A program made the position numbers and the translations under genes. A stretch of 42,802 nt of DNA from a virus: IMG/VR virus record IMGVR_UViG_3300042892_002365, positions 1-42,802 of that record, one strand, 5' to 3'. A model generated the notes under the pieces. It saw nothing but the letters and a program-made list of their open reading frames with translations, had not been told where the DNA came from and made no database searches. This document shows positions 17,054-25,093 of this stretch, one piece after another. The number at the start of each line of letters is the position of its first letter. Positions within the stretch are counted from its first letter, which is position 1.

Positions 17054-17604
17054 ATAATTCCAATATGTTTTTTAATAAAAACATTATTATCTTTTCTATA
17101 TTTTTTATCATAATTTAACATATCTAAATATTTTGGTGAATCAATATCCATATAGTTTAAAATTTTATTAATATCAGATTTACTAACATAGATACTTTCA
17201 TATGTTGTTTGAAAAACCTTATATTCTTTTAACCTTAATTTCATCTCGTCATATTTGTATATTTGTTTCAATATTTCATTTTTATTTTCACCAATCCATT
17301 CCGTTGTTATTTCATATTGATCGTGCCATTTATCAATATTTTTGGATTGTGTAAAACTAATCGACGCTTCTGTACTATTTTCCCTTGTTAAGCACACAAC
17401 TTTATCAAATTTAATAATGTCCTCTTTTGTTGGGTAATATTCCTCAACAACAATTTTTTTTATAACATTATTAGATTTAGTTATCGAATTAAATGTTTTA
17501 AAATCGTATGGTCTTTCGTCCAAAACAATATCTAACTCTTTACTTAACCATTTACATAACGTGGTAGATCCACATCTCGTATGGGATAAAACCAGAACTC
17601 GCAT
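17050..17604 (-). CDS. Sulfotransferase-like protein (PAPS-loop), 184 aa
   Basis: The N-terminus LVLSHTRCGSTTLCKWLS is the 5'-phosphosulfate-binding loop of sulfotransferases, R-x-GST-L, with Arg10, Gly12, Ser13 and Thr14-15. KVVCLTRENSTEASISF around residues 98-114 resembles the 3'-phosphate-binding strand and helix, here with LTREN in place of the usual xxRDP. These enzymes move sulfate from PAPS to a hydroxyl on a sugar, lipid or tyrosine. At 184 residues it is at the short end. It overlaps the glycosyltransferase gene upstream by one base (TAATG) and the HTKG protein by 4. It is one of three such proteins here. Confidence 0.75.
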   Translation of the reverse strand: MRVLVLSHTRCGSTTLCKWLSKELDIVLDERPYDFKTFNSITKSNNVIKKIVVEEYYPTKEDIIKFDKVVCLTRENSTEASISFTQSKNIDKWHDQYEITTEWIGENKNEILKQIYKYDEMKLRLKEYKVFQTTYESIYVSKSDINKILNYMDIDSPKYLDMLNYDKKYRKDNNVFIKKHIGII

Positions 17605-18773
17605 TATATTAATGTTTTAGGGTTTGTTAAATTTTGAGCATCGTGAATTTTATTTAAAAAAACTTCTTCATATATTCTTTTTCGATGCTCAAAATTAAAA
17701 TATAATTCTTGGTTAAATTTACATATATCCAACACTTCCGGTGTGTTATAAATGGTAACTAATTCCTCCGCACTATTTATAATTTGAGTTATCTTATCAT
17801 TACCTATAATACTGTCATAATCCTCATTTATCACCGAATTAAACGTCTTAAACCCCATATCTCTCAAGGTGTTAAGATAATTTCGTGATGGAGAATATAT
17901 AACAAATGGAACACCTAGATATATGGCTTTCCATGTTTTTTCTGTAAGATGTATTGAATTTTTATATAACGTTGTTTCGGTTATAATATTAACTTTACTT
18001 TTATAGTACCAATTAGGGTTTATTGTGAATAGAAACTCATCGTGACGCGATAAATCACTTCCGTACATTACATCACCCTCCAATTGAATTGATTTGAAGT
18101 TATTTACATCTATATTGTATTCTAGTATTAATTCTTTACTTATCTTATTGTTGGGTACCGAGTTGCGTACCCATGTAAATCGAGTATCTTTTAATAACCC
18201 TTTATTAAATAATTCTTCAATAATTTGATATTTTTGAAAATTCATTCTTCTATTCAAACATAAAAACTTTTTATCTGGTTTAATTCCCTCATTAATAGTA
18301 ACATACTCATTCATTTGATTATAGGTCGATAAGAAAAAATTAGGGAAGAAACACGTATTTAATATAAAATTACCATACCTTGTTTTATTCAACCCAATTT
18401 TAGATGAGTCATTATTAATTACGATTAATCTGTTGAAATCAATTTTATTTTTATTTAATAAATCAAAGAATTTTGAGGATAGTCCATCAACCCAAAGTTC
18501 GGCTTCTCCTGAATTATCCAACATAAAATAAAAATTATTACTCTGTAATTTAATTATCAATTCCATAAATTTGTTAGTGTGTGTATGTACCACACCATAA
18601 TTTGAAGAATTAGTCCATTCTGTTTCTAACAATAAAACTAAAAAATTTAATTTTGTGAGGTCTATTTCATCAATATAAATGTTTTTGAATAAAATGGTAT
18701 TATCTATTTTTTCAATTGAGTTTTTAATATTCGTGTTTGGTAGATTACCACAATACCAAAATTGTATTTCCAT
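17604..18773 (-). CDS. Glycosyltransferase, GT10/exostosin-like fold
   Basis: The 389-residue protein looks like a GT-B glycosyltransferase of the fucosyltransferase/exostosin-like type. KFLCLNRRMNFQK (about 169-181) begins the C-terminal nucleotide-binding half, and ITETTLYKNSIHLTEKTWKA then GVPFVIYSP (about 264-295) is the donor-binding TEK-x-x-KA--GxPF motif of that group. The C-terminus ends NPKTLI in the recurrent junction motif. It would transfer a sugar to a surface glycan in the cytoplasm. The donor is unknown. Confidence 0.72.
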   Translation of the reverse strand: MEIQFWYCGNLPNTNIKNSIEKIDNTILFKNIYIDEIDLTKLNFLVLLLETEWTNSSNYGVVHTHTNKFMELIIKLQSNNFYFMLDNSGEAELWVDGLSSKFFDLLNKNKIDFNRLIVINNDSSKIGLNKTRYGNFILNTCFFPNFFLSTYNQMNEYVTINEGIKPDKKFLCLNRRMNFQKYQIIEELFNKGLLKDTRFTWVRNSVPNNKISKELILEYNIDVNNFKSIQLEGDVMYGSDLSRHDEFLFTINPNWYYKSKVNIITETTLYKNSIHLTEKTWKAIYLGVPFVIYSPSRNYLNTLRDMGFKTFNSVINEDYDSIIGNDKITQIINSAEELVTIYNTPEVLDICKFNQELYFNFEHRKRIYEEVFLNKIHDAQNLTNPKTLI

Positions 18774-19331
18774 TTATATTAATTTATCTATTTTGAATTC
18801 TTTCTCCACTGTTGTACAGTATATACTCATTTCCCTAATTTCAACTTCCTGTGGTTGTTTTATTAACCAATTTATCATTTTTGCAAGATTTTCAGTATCT
18901 AATTTATTTAAACTTTCAAACCCCATATGAGTTGATAAGGTGGATGGATATAAATTTATGACTCTAACTTTTTTATTTTTATTATTTCTAATTGCATTTA
19001 AAGATACTTCTTTTAACTCTTTTTTATTATTTGCATATTCTGGTGACCAATCGGATGAATGATAAACACAACTACTATTCATATTAATAATTGTTTTTGG
19101 TAAAAACTTCCATTTATCAAAAATTAATTCAAATAATATTGTTTGGTGATTTTTTTCGTATACATTGTTTATAAAAACATCACAATTTTCTAATTGCTCA
19201 ATAATTTCATCTGTATTTTTTATATCAAATCCATTACTTCTACTAAATCCTGTGACATCATATTCTTTTATTAAATTCAAATAGATATCGTTTCCAATTC
19301 CTTCTGAATGACCTGTTATACCAATTTTCAT
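18774..19331 (-). CDS. Short-chain dehydrogenase/reductase
   Basis: The 185-residue protein is a compact Rossmann-fold SDR. GITGHSEGIG (Thr6 to Gly13) is the TGxxxGIG cofactor loop, NMNSSCVYH holds the catalytic Ser86/Ser87, and Tyr99-x-x-x-Lys103 (EYANNKK) is the active-site pair. The Ser30-Arg31 after the second strand suggests NADP(H). It is shorter than the usual 250 residues, mostly at the C-terminus, which ends IDKLI in the junction motif. It may oxidise or reduce a sugar nucleotide or glycan group handled by its neighbours. Four bases overlap the oxygenase gene upstream (ATGA). Confidence 0.82.
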   Translation of the reverse strand: MKIGITGHSEGIGNDIYLNLIKEYDVTGFSRSNGFDIKNTDEIIEQLENCDVFINNVYEKNHQTILFELIFDKWKFLPKTIINMNSSCVYHSSDWSPEYANNKKELKEVSLNAIRNNKNKKVRVINLYPSTLSTHMGFESLNKLDTENLAKMINWLIKQPQEVEIREMSIYCTTVEKEFKIDKLI

Positions 19332-19849
19332 ATTAGTGATTTTTTTTGAAGATCTAAATTGTCAATATGTAAAAATCCAATTATACTCCATCTTTCACCT
19401 TTTATTATTTTTTTTACTTCATGTATTCTTTGACTAGGGAAAGTATATATAATACCCGTCTCTTTTGGTAACGGTTCTTCTGGATTATAAAGAACAAATT
19501 CACCTCCATCATAATCATTATTTAAACAAACACCCACATTGTGTATTTGTGTTTTATAATATGTGTCAGCGTGTTTTGAAAATTGTTGTCCTTCAATATA
19601 TTTGTGTATGTATATTTTATCTAATTCTTTTTTTATTTTTAAATCAGTTTTATTCGTAAAATACATGTGAATTTTATCAAATATCCATTGAGTTTTTTCG
19701 TTTCTATTAATTAACCACACATCATAGTTTACCTTAAAAGTTTTATCTTTACTCATATGGTCAGGTTTATCAAACGGATTTATTTTATCTAATTCTTTGG
19801 ATAAATTGATTATATAATCACATTCTTCTTTACTAAATGAGATTTTCAT
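19328..19849 (-). CDS. 2OG-Fe(II) oxygenase, prolyl-4-hydroxylase-like
   Basis: The 173-residue protein carries the full prolyl-4-hydroxylase-type signature. KYIEGQQFSKHADTYY has iron ligands His93-x-Asp95. DYDGGEFVLY is the conserved GGE turn. RIHEVKKIIKGERWSIIGFL has the third ligand His143 and the 2-oxoglutarate-binding Arg153. It would hydroxylate a protein or small molecule using O2. It overlaps the radical SAM gene upstream by one base and the SDR by four. The end KKSLI again matches the junction motif. Confidence 0.87.
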   Translation of the reverse strand: MKISFSKEECDYIINLSKELDKINPFDKPDHMSKDKTFKVNYDVWLINRNEKTQWIFDKIHMYFTNKTDLKIKKELDKIYIHKYIEGQQFSKHADTYYKTQIHNVGVCLNNDYDGGEFVLYNPEEPLPKETGIIYTFPSQRIHEVKKIIKGERWSIIGFLHIDNLDLQKKSLI

Positions 19850-20898
19850 TAAATTAAAGTTTTATTTGTGGTGTCAATAAACTCATATAAATTATGAAAT
19901 AGATTTTGATTTTTCCATATTTTATTAAATTCATTTTTAAATAGTTGATGCTCGGGATGGTCCGTGTCCCATACTTGTTTTAATTTAAATTCTCCTTCAG
20001 AAAATGTCCCCCAATTAGTTATCTTACCAAAGAACACGTTTACTTTTTTACCAAAAATAGAATACATCAGGTTATAAAATTCTCCCATTTCCATATAGTT
20101 AGAATCTTGTACAACAAAGGATGTTTTCACATTTATTGGTAACGTACTTATGAATTTAAGATTACTTAATAAGTTCTTCCAATTACCTCCTAATCTTGTT
20201 TTATTTTCATACGTATCTTTGGTACCGGCGTCTATACTGATTTCACAGGTATGAACGTATTTGTGTATGTTAGGCATACTATCCCACATTTCTTTATTCC
20301 ACATCGATGCGTTAGTATGTAAGTGTATTGATTTTAAGTTTGGATATTTTTTGGGGTTAAAGTTTCTAAGATAGTTTCTAAACCCAACGGAAACAAATGG
20401 GTCTCCCGATCCTGTAATGTATAAAGTCTTAACGTGTTGTGAAAAGTAATTATCAATCTCCTCAATTGTTTTTTCAACTCGTTTTATACCTTCACTATTT
20501 TCAACAATTAAATCAACTCTACATGAAGGACATTTGTAATTACAAGTCCTATCAAAGTTCATCACAATATTATCTGGAGTACCATTCTTTACAATTGGGT
20601 CATTGATGGTTGAATTGGATTTTAAAGTAACTGGACCAGATGTTACCCCATAGTTTACTAATTTACTTAAATAAGGACAAAGTTCTTTATTACAATACTT
20701 AAACGAACCATCTAATATTGAATTTCTAATATCAACTACAGGTTCACTATTATAAACATCTTTTAGTGGTATTTCACTAAGTTCTATTTTATTTGGTACC
20801 CATGATGGGCAACAAACAAAACAAACATTATTATGTATTTCTAATGAATTAAAGGGAACACCACAAAAATAATTCTTTAAATCTATTTTAGATTTCAT
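19849..20898 (-). CDS. Radical SAM protein with N-terminal auxiliary cysteines (paralogue of 31222-32289)
   Basis: The 349-residue protein has the radical SAM motif CNYKCPSC (Cys119, 123, 126) and a later TGSGDPF in place of GGEP. An N-terminal cysteine region (Cys12, 26, 29, 30, 69, 74) may bind an auxiliary cluster, placed before rather than after the core. The HTNASMW, EISIDAGTKDTYENKTRLGGNWKNLL and SFVVQ segments are shared nearly word for word with 31222-32289. It overlaps the oxygenase gene by one base, ends TNKTLI, and follows a 49-residue unknown gene. The substrate is unknown. Pairing with a 2OG oxygenase recurs in this window. Confidence 0.86.
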   Translation of the reverse strand: MKSKIDLKNYFCGVPFNSLEIHNNVCFVCCPSWVPNKIELSEIPLKDVYNSEPVVDIRNSILDGSFKYCNKELCPYLSKLVNYGVTSGPVTLKSNSTINDPIVKNGTPDNIVMNFDRTCNYKCPSCRVDLIVENSEGIKRVEKTIEEIDNYFSQHVKTLYITGSGDPFVSVGFRNYLRNFNPKKYPNLKSIHLHTNASMWNKEMWDSMPNIHKYVHTCEISIDAGTKDTYENKTRLGGNWKNLLSNLKFISTLPINVKTSFVVQDSNYMEMGEFYNLMYSIFGKKVNVFFGKITNWGTFSEGEFKLKQVWDTDHPEHQLFKNEFNKIWKNQNLFHNLYEFIDTTNKTLI

Positions 20899-20940
20899 CT
20901 TATAACAATTTAACTAATGAAATCAAATACTTAGTAGATA

Positions 20941-21090
20941 TTATTCTCCTAAATGTTTAACTTTAATTGCAGATACGACAGATTCAAATGCAGTTGCTAC
21001 TTTTGTTTTTAAATCATTAGATAATGGACCAGTAATTACTTTAACTACCTGTGCGGGTCTTGATACTCTTATTTTTTCTACCTTTGCCAT
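20941..21090 (-). CDS. Small unknown basic protein, 49 aa
   Basis: A short frame from ATG 21088-21090 to TAA 20941-20943 encodes 49 residues beginning MAKVEKIRVSRPAQVV and ending KVKHLGE. It has no cysteine, signal peptide or membrane segment, and is about 20% basic. It fills most of the gap between the ATP-grasp/Hint gene and the radical SAM gene, has an A-rich leader like its neighbours and ordinary codon use, so it is probably real. Its place just upstream of a radical SAM gene could suggest a substrate peptide, but its sequence lacks the usual precursor features. The family is not recognised. Confidence 0.6.
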   Translation of the reverse strand: MAKVEKIRVSRPAQVVKVITGPLSNDLKTKVATAFESVVSAIKVKHLGE

Positions 21091-21131
21091 AATTTTATTT
21101 TTTATTTGAATTATTAATACTTTGAGATTAG

Positions 21132-21154
21132 AACTATATATTACTTATATAGTT
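21132..21154 (-). other. Perfect hairpin after the ATP-grasp/Hint gene
   Basis: The 23-base palindrome has 9-base arms (AACTATATA / TATATAGTT) and a 5-base loop. Its last base overlaps the stop codon of the ATP-grasp/Hint gene, and it lies 42 bases upstream of the 49-residue gene. On the minus strand no T-run follows, so it is not a standard intrinsic terminator; it could slow ribosomes, stabilise mRNA ends or act as a processing site. In AT-rich DNA a 9-bp arm can also arise by chance. Confidence 0.45.
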
Positions 21155-22629
21155 TATTTTTCGGAGAAACAAGTTGGGCAATATTGTTGATAACAATAGT
21201 TACCACAATACCAATAACTACACCAACAACCATTGTGCATTACAGCAAAATCACTATCTCCAACATCCACTAAGAATAAATCGGATGGTGCAAAATCTAA
21301 AGTATATATTGTTTTAGTTTCGTATACCATCTCTAAATTAGAAATCGCTACCGCCGTTAATTCGGTTGTATTAGAATCTGTAACAACTATTTTATCACCA
21401 ATATAACAATTATTTATTACCTCCCATCTGGTTTCGGTAGAGTCTTTTTCTTCAATAAAAAAAGTAGAATTTGGAGCTTCTGTCCAAGTTCGTCCATCCG
21501 ATAAAGTTACCTTTATCATTACCATTTCTAGTGATGTTGATACCATACCCACTAATTCAGATTGCATTGGTGTTAACGTATTGTTTAATTGTGATAGTGT
21601 ACCAGTCCATCCATATGTGGCTATATTATTTGTAAATGAAGCCGCTTCATTTTCATTAGTATCGGTAAAATTAATAGAACGAATAAAGTCACCTAATTGA
21701 ATAGTGTCAACATCCACTAAAGTACCATCATATTTTAAAATATTTGAATCGTCATCTGTATGGTATTCGTTTCCTTCTACTCGATTCCTAATAGATTTTG
21801 TAATATACTTATGTCTAGTTTTTTGATTAAACTTTCTAGTATCGGAAATAAGTTCATCCTCACTAAATGTGAGTGGTAATCTACTCGAGTGAGTATATCC
21901 ACCCATATTAATGATATCTAAATTAGGACCATATATAATATCAATACTTCTTATTGTTGAATATCTTCCATCCACCACATTATCCTCAGAAAATATGAAT
22001 TCTTGAACTAAATGACCACTTTCAACGGAACCAATAACTTCAGATAGTTGGTTTGAATCGGTAACATTATATATTGCCGGATATGCCATAACATCATACG
22101 AAACCTGTTTTGATTTTATCAAAAGATTTGGTTTGGTTGTGTCGTAATCTACTTCATCTAAAGTATTTAAATTTAATTCTTCAGATGTAAAATATGTTTT
22201 TGGAATATATGTGGATCCACTCATTAAATTAAAAAACTCAAATTTGTCGGCACAATATAAATCATCCACTAATGCCGTGGTATCAAATGCTTGTCTTAAA
22301 ATAAATTTATGAGATGCATCTTCTATATATGGCACCGTAACTGAATTAGCGGGTACAACGTGTTCGTTAAAAGATATGTCGTTTTCTAAACATTTAGTTT
22401 GTAATATATTACGAAACTTATGTGGTTCATCTAAAGGGGAATACGCTTTTCCTTCAGTCAATATATAATGAAATTCTGTAATATTATTATCCGTTAACAT
22501 GCTGAATAACGCTGTATAATCTAATAAGTTTGCACCATCGTTGGTGATACAGGTATTAGTGTTTATTTCTATAATTTTAACTGATCCGTCTTTTTGTAGT
22601 AAATCACTACCAATTATCGTTGCTTTCAT
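21154..22629 (-). CDS. ATP-grasp-like protein with Hint-like domain and Cys-rich tail
   Basis: The 491-residue protein combines three parts. Residues about 1-255 resemble an ATP-grasp-like phage protein (DGSVKIIEINTNT, then FILRQAFDTTALVDD, and HLVQEFIF), a weak match. Residues about 285-466 resemble a Hint (hedgehog/intein) domain: LVDVDTIQLGDFI, LSDGRTWTEAPNSTF and IYTLDFAPSDLFLVDV, ending in the MHNG block (His465-Asn466). No N-terminal Cys/Ser of a splicing element is obvious, so only cleavage after Asn466 would be expected. The last 25 residues hold six cysteines (468, 470, 475, 479, 484, 487) among aromatic residues. A promoter-like site precedes it, a small hairpin follows. Function is unknown; a self-cleaving structural or precursor-like protein is possible. 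Confidence 0.7.
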   Translation of the reverse strand: MKATIIGSDLLQKDGSVKIIEINTNTCITNDGANLLDYTALFSMLTDNNITEFHYILTEGKAYSPLDEPHKFRNILQTKCLENDISFNEHVVPANSVTVPYIEDASHKFILRQAFDTTALVDDLYCADKFEFFNLMSGSTYIPKTYFTSEELNLNTLDEVDYDTTKPNLLIKSKQVSYDVMAYPAIYNVTDSNQLSEVIGSVESGHLVQEFIFSEDNVVDGRYSTIRSIDIIYGPNLDIINMGGYTHSSRLPLTFSEDELISDTRKFNQKTRHKYITKSIRNRVEGNEYHTDDDSNILKYDGTLVDVDTIQLGDFIRSINFTDTNENEAASFTNNIATYGWTGTLSQLNNTLTPMQSELVGMVSTSLEMVMIKVTLSDGRTWTEAPNSTFFIEEKDSTETRWEVINNCYIGDKIVVTDSNTTELTAVAISNLEMVYETKTIYTLDFAPSDLFLVDVGDSDFAVMHNGCWCSYWYCGNYCYQQYCPTCFSEK

Positions 22630-22650
22630 AAATTTTATTCCGTTTATATA

Positions 22651-22679
22651 TAAATAGGTGAATTAATGATTTTAATCAA
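22651..22679 (-). promoter_or_regulatory. Candidate promoter for the ATP-grasp/Hint gene
   Basis: On the minus strand TTGATT (22674-22679), a 17-base spacer and TATTTA (22651-22656) lie about 22 bases before the start codon. A small GATTTT/AAAATC inverted repeat overlaps the upstream half. The site falls in the 54-base gap after the zinc-ribbon gene and matches the form of the other candidates. Confidence 0.35.
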
Positions 22680-22683
22680 AATC

Positions 22684-22986
22684 TCAGATTAATGTCTTAT
22701 TTTTTTTATCTTCCTTTGGTTCTATATACCCAAAATCGGTATTTTCCCATTTTTTTGCTGGACAAGCGTTGTAGTTTGTTGAGAACACTTTCTTATTCAG
22801 AGGACACCCACATTTTCCACAAAGAGCACTCCATTTTAACCCTTTTATTGTTTCTTTTCTAAATTCACACCCCAAACATACTTCGAGTCTTAATTTAGCT
22901 AACTCCTCTTGTTTTGGTGTCGGATTACGTGAAATTTTCCAAGCTTCAAATATTTCTTTATAATTAATTGCGGGTATTTTAAACAT
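22684..22986 (-). CDS. Small zinc-ribbon-like protein, 100 aa
   Basis: The 100-residue protein has a CLGC pair at residues 37-40 and a second CGKCGCPL (CxxCxC) followed by a later Cys in ACPAKKW, a pattern of small phage zinc-ribbon or rubredoxin-like proteins. It probably binds one zinc or iron ion and may bind nucleic acid or a partner. The upstream region is the remnant of a sulfotransferase gene, whose last codons abut this start. Its own C-terminus is again NKTLI, the same last five residues as that remnant and the sulfotransferase at 23691-24452. Exact function is unknown. Confidence 0.7.
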   Translation of the reverse strand: MFKIPAINYKEIFEAWKISRNPTPKQEELAKLRLEVCLGCEFRKETIKGLKWSALCGKCGCPLNKKVFSTNYNACPAKKWENTDFGYIEPKEDKKNKTLI

Positions 22987-22987
22987 C

Positions 22988-23074
22988 TTATATTAGTGTC
23001 TTATTAGTTTTTTGATTATCGTAATAATCATAAATATTATAATATCTTTTTATGAATTTTTCATCTACTAATAT
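22988..23074 (-). pseudogene. In-frame deleted remnant of a sulfotransferase gene
   Basis: This 87-base stretch holds an uninterrupted 28-codon frame that starts with ATA rather than ATG and ends at TAA. Its first codons (ILVDEKFI) match the first codons of the sulfotransferase at 23691-24452 (MLVDNNFI). The rest matches that gene's last codons (ERYNSIYDFYDTPKTNKTLI against KRYYNIYDYYDNQKTNKTLI). By hand, about 56 of the last 67 bases are identical, including 23 in a row at the end. A whole internal region is missing without a frame break. It is the scar of a former paralogue and not expected to be translated. Confidence 0.75.
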
Positions 23075-23694
23075 TATATCAATGAGTTTCGTGAGTTTTT
23101 TAATTTTGCTACAAAATTAAAATTTATAATAAACCTATCTCCATTTGATGGATAATTTCCAAGATGTGCTAATTTTCCATCAAATACAAGACATCTACCC
23201 ATTTTAGGAGATACACTACCCAATAGAGAGTATGAGTCATAATCTACATTATTAAAATTTTTTTGAAATGTTTCGGCGTTATTTCCATTAGTATTATTAT
23301 AAATGCAGGTATCTCCGGTTGAATTGTTAATATAATAAACCATAGCAATGTGTTCGGTAGCATCATCGTAATGTAGTAAATCCATAGGATTATACTCACC
23401 AATTGGTGAAGTCCAATTAATTTTCCATCTATAATTTTTAATAAATTCTAAATTTAGTTTTTTTGTAACAACCAATTCTATACCATCAATTATACGATTA
23501 ATTTCTTTGTCTTTACATTTGAGTTTTGGATGAACTTTTGCTGGAAATTTGCGTGTTTCTTTTTTTCCTCCGTATTCACCAGTGACATTTTTGATTGATA
23601 CCCATTCTATATTAGAACGATTTACATAATCGTTTATAATTTTTTGTTCTTCAGTTGATATTATATCATCAAATATATAGTAATTTTTTATCAT
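23074..23694 (-). CDS. 2OG-Fe(II) oxygenase, prolyl-4-hydroxylase-like
   Basis: The 206-residue protein has the jelly-roll oxygenase motifs: LLHYDDATEHIAMVYYI holds His108-x-Asp110, CLVFDGKLAHLGNYPS holds the third ligand His177, and GDRFIINFNF holds Arg187 for 2-oxoglutarate. Its stop is followed at once by the sulfotransferase remnant, and its start overlaps the sulfotransferase gene upstream by four bases, so hydroxylation and sulfation genes are coupled. A hydroxyl group made by this enzyme could be the acceptor for sulfate, which is inference. It ends RNSLI. Confidence 0.87.
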   Translation of the reverse strand: MIKNYYIFDDIISTEEQKIINDYVNRSNIEWVSIKNVTGEYGGKKETRKFPAKVHPKLKCKDKEINRIIDGIELVVTKKLNLEFIKNYRWKINWTSPIGEYNPMDLLHYDDATEHIAMVYYINNSTGDTCIYNNTNGNNAETFQKNFNNVDYDSYSLLGSVSPKMGRCLVFDGKLAHLGNYPSNGDRFIINFNFVAKLKNSRNSLI

Positions 23695-24452
23695 ATTAGT
23701 GTCTTATTAGTTTTTGGTGTATCGTAGAAATCATATATACTATTGTATCTTTCTTTGAAATTTTGGTTTAATTTTAAAGAGCACTCCATATGTTGACTAG
23801 AATTAACTTGTTTTAACTTAAATTCTTTTCCAATTTTATCTGAAACCCATTTTTCCATAAGATTTAATTCTTTAATGTCAAACCAAATAATGTCCTTATT
23901 GTGATTGTGCCAATATGATGATGGGGTTATTAATATATTAATTACGTTTACTATATATTCTTCGGAATATAAGTCTATAAGTTTAGATGGCCTAGCAGGA
24001 TTTTTAATAAATTCGTTTTTTAATAAAAAATCGTTTATTATGTTAAGTCTATTCTCATTAGAGTATAAATCTTTTGTTTTAAAAAAAAATAATTCATCTA
24101 AACTTATATTTTTAAAAAAATCATAAACCTTGTGTGCGTTAGCCCTTTTCAAATCAAAAAGAATATGTTTATATAATGAATAAAAAGTATCGTGTCTATC
24201 CCTTTTAACAGCAATTACGGGATATTGAAATCCAAACTTTTCTCTAAGCAATTGTAACTCCTCATGTCCATGTGTAATTAAATGCATTATATGTTTTTCA
24301 TCTATATTTTTAAAATTAATTTTAGAGTTTATTTTTCCCCATTCCGGATTTAGACTTTTTATTTCTAAATCGTGTAATATACATGAATAGTGAAATGAGG
24401 TTGATCCACATCTTGGTAAATTCACATATATAAAATTATTATCCACTAACAT
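23691..24452 (-). CDS. Sulfotransferase, 253 aa
   Basis: The 253-residue protein has the PAPS-binding loop YVNLPRCGSTSFHY (Arg14 to Ser18) and a 3'-phosphate motif VIAVKRDRHDTFYSLYKH around residues 80-97, with the Arg-Asp pair and the later Ser. Both are diagnostic of the sulfotransferase fold. It is of normal length. It lies between two 2OG oxygenase genes, overlapping them by one (TAATG) and four bases. The last residues TNKTLI match the junction motif, and a deleted copy of this gene sits 600 bases downstream. It probably moves sulfate from PAPS made by the nearby APS kinase to an unknown hydroxyl. Confidence 0.84.
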   Translation of the reverse strand: MLVDNNFIYVNLPRCGSTSFHYSCILHDLEIKSLNPEWGKINSKINFKNIDEKHIMHLITHGHEELQLLREKFGFQYPVIAVKRDRHDTFYSLYKHILFDLKRANAHKVYDFFKNISLDELFFFKTKDLYSNENRLNIINDFLLKNEFIKNPARPSKLIDLYSEEYIVNVINILITPSSYWHNHNKDIIWFDIKELNLMEKWVSDKIGKEFKLKQVNSSQHMECSLKLNQNFKERYNSIYDFYDTPKTNKTLI

Positions 24453-25090
24453 TATATTAACGATTTTTCCTTCTTAATAAAATCAAACCCAACATTTCCC
24501 GCCATAACGATTCTATCGATAGTTGAATTAGGGGCACTATTTGGTGAGTGTGGTATATCTCCTTCCATTATTATCAAATCATCTTCTTCCGGCCTTATCC
24601 AATATTCCTTACTATTTTGTCCTTTAAAATATAATACACCATCATCACCATTCATTACATCTGGCATTTGAATATAATAAACATATGTATAGTGCGGAAT
24701 AAATTGTTCGTTTCCTTTATTAATTTCGGTATGTGTATGATATTTTTTACCATTGTAAAAATTGTCTTGTACTGGATTTTTTGATCGAACAACATTAATC
24801 CAAGATTCTGCATTAATTTTATTGTAATTTATATTTTTTTCATTATAAATTTCTTTACATTTATTAATACCGATTTGAAAAATCTGGTCTAATTTTGTTT
24901 CAACCTTAATATTACCAATAAAATTTAAATGTTCGTTCCATACTCTTTTATATCCAAATCCATCTGATTTAACTTTAGGTTGGGATTCTATAAGAGAGTA
25001 TGCTTCTTTTAAAAACGATTGTTTATCACTTATACGATTTAGTTTAGTTTTCCAAACGTATGTGGTTTCATCAAAATATATTTTTTCCAT
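24452..25090 (-). CDS. 2OG-Fe(II) oxygenase with HxE/HxH variant
   Basis: The 212-residue protein looks like a 2OG-FeII_Oxy_5-type oxygenase. YHTHTEINKG holds the candidate ligands His118, His120 and Glu122. PHYTYVYYIQMP and GVLYFKG form core strands. IMEGDIPHSPNSAPNSTIDRIVMAGN holds the third ligand His181 and the 2-oxoglutarate Arg193. The first motif is HxHxE rather than the standard HxD, which may affect iron binding. It starts at ATG 25088-25090 after a short gap, overlaps the sulfotransferase start by one base and ends EKSLI. Confidence 0.78.
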   Translation of the reverse strand: MEKIYFDETTYVWKTKLNRISDKQSFLKEAYSLIESQPKVKSDGFGYKRVWNEHLNFIGNIKVETKLDQIFQIGINKCKEIYNEKNINYNKINAESWINVVRSKNPVQDNFYNGKKYHTHTEINKGNEQFIPHYTYVYYIQMPDVMNGDDGVLYFKGQNSKEYWIRPEEDDLIIMEGDIPHSPNSAPNSTIDRIVMAGNVGFDFIKKEKSLI

Positions 25091-25093
25091 ACT

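Noticed and set aside
20941-21090. 49-residue protein as a RiPP precursor for the adjacent radical SAM enzyme
   Set aside because: It has no cysteine, no leader/core split and no repeated core motif; position alone is weak support.
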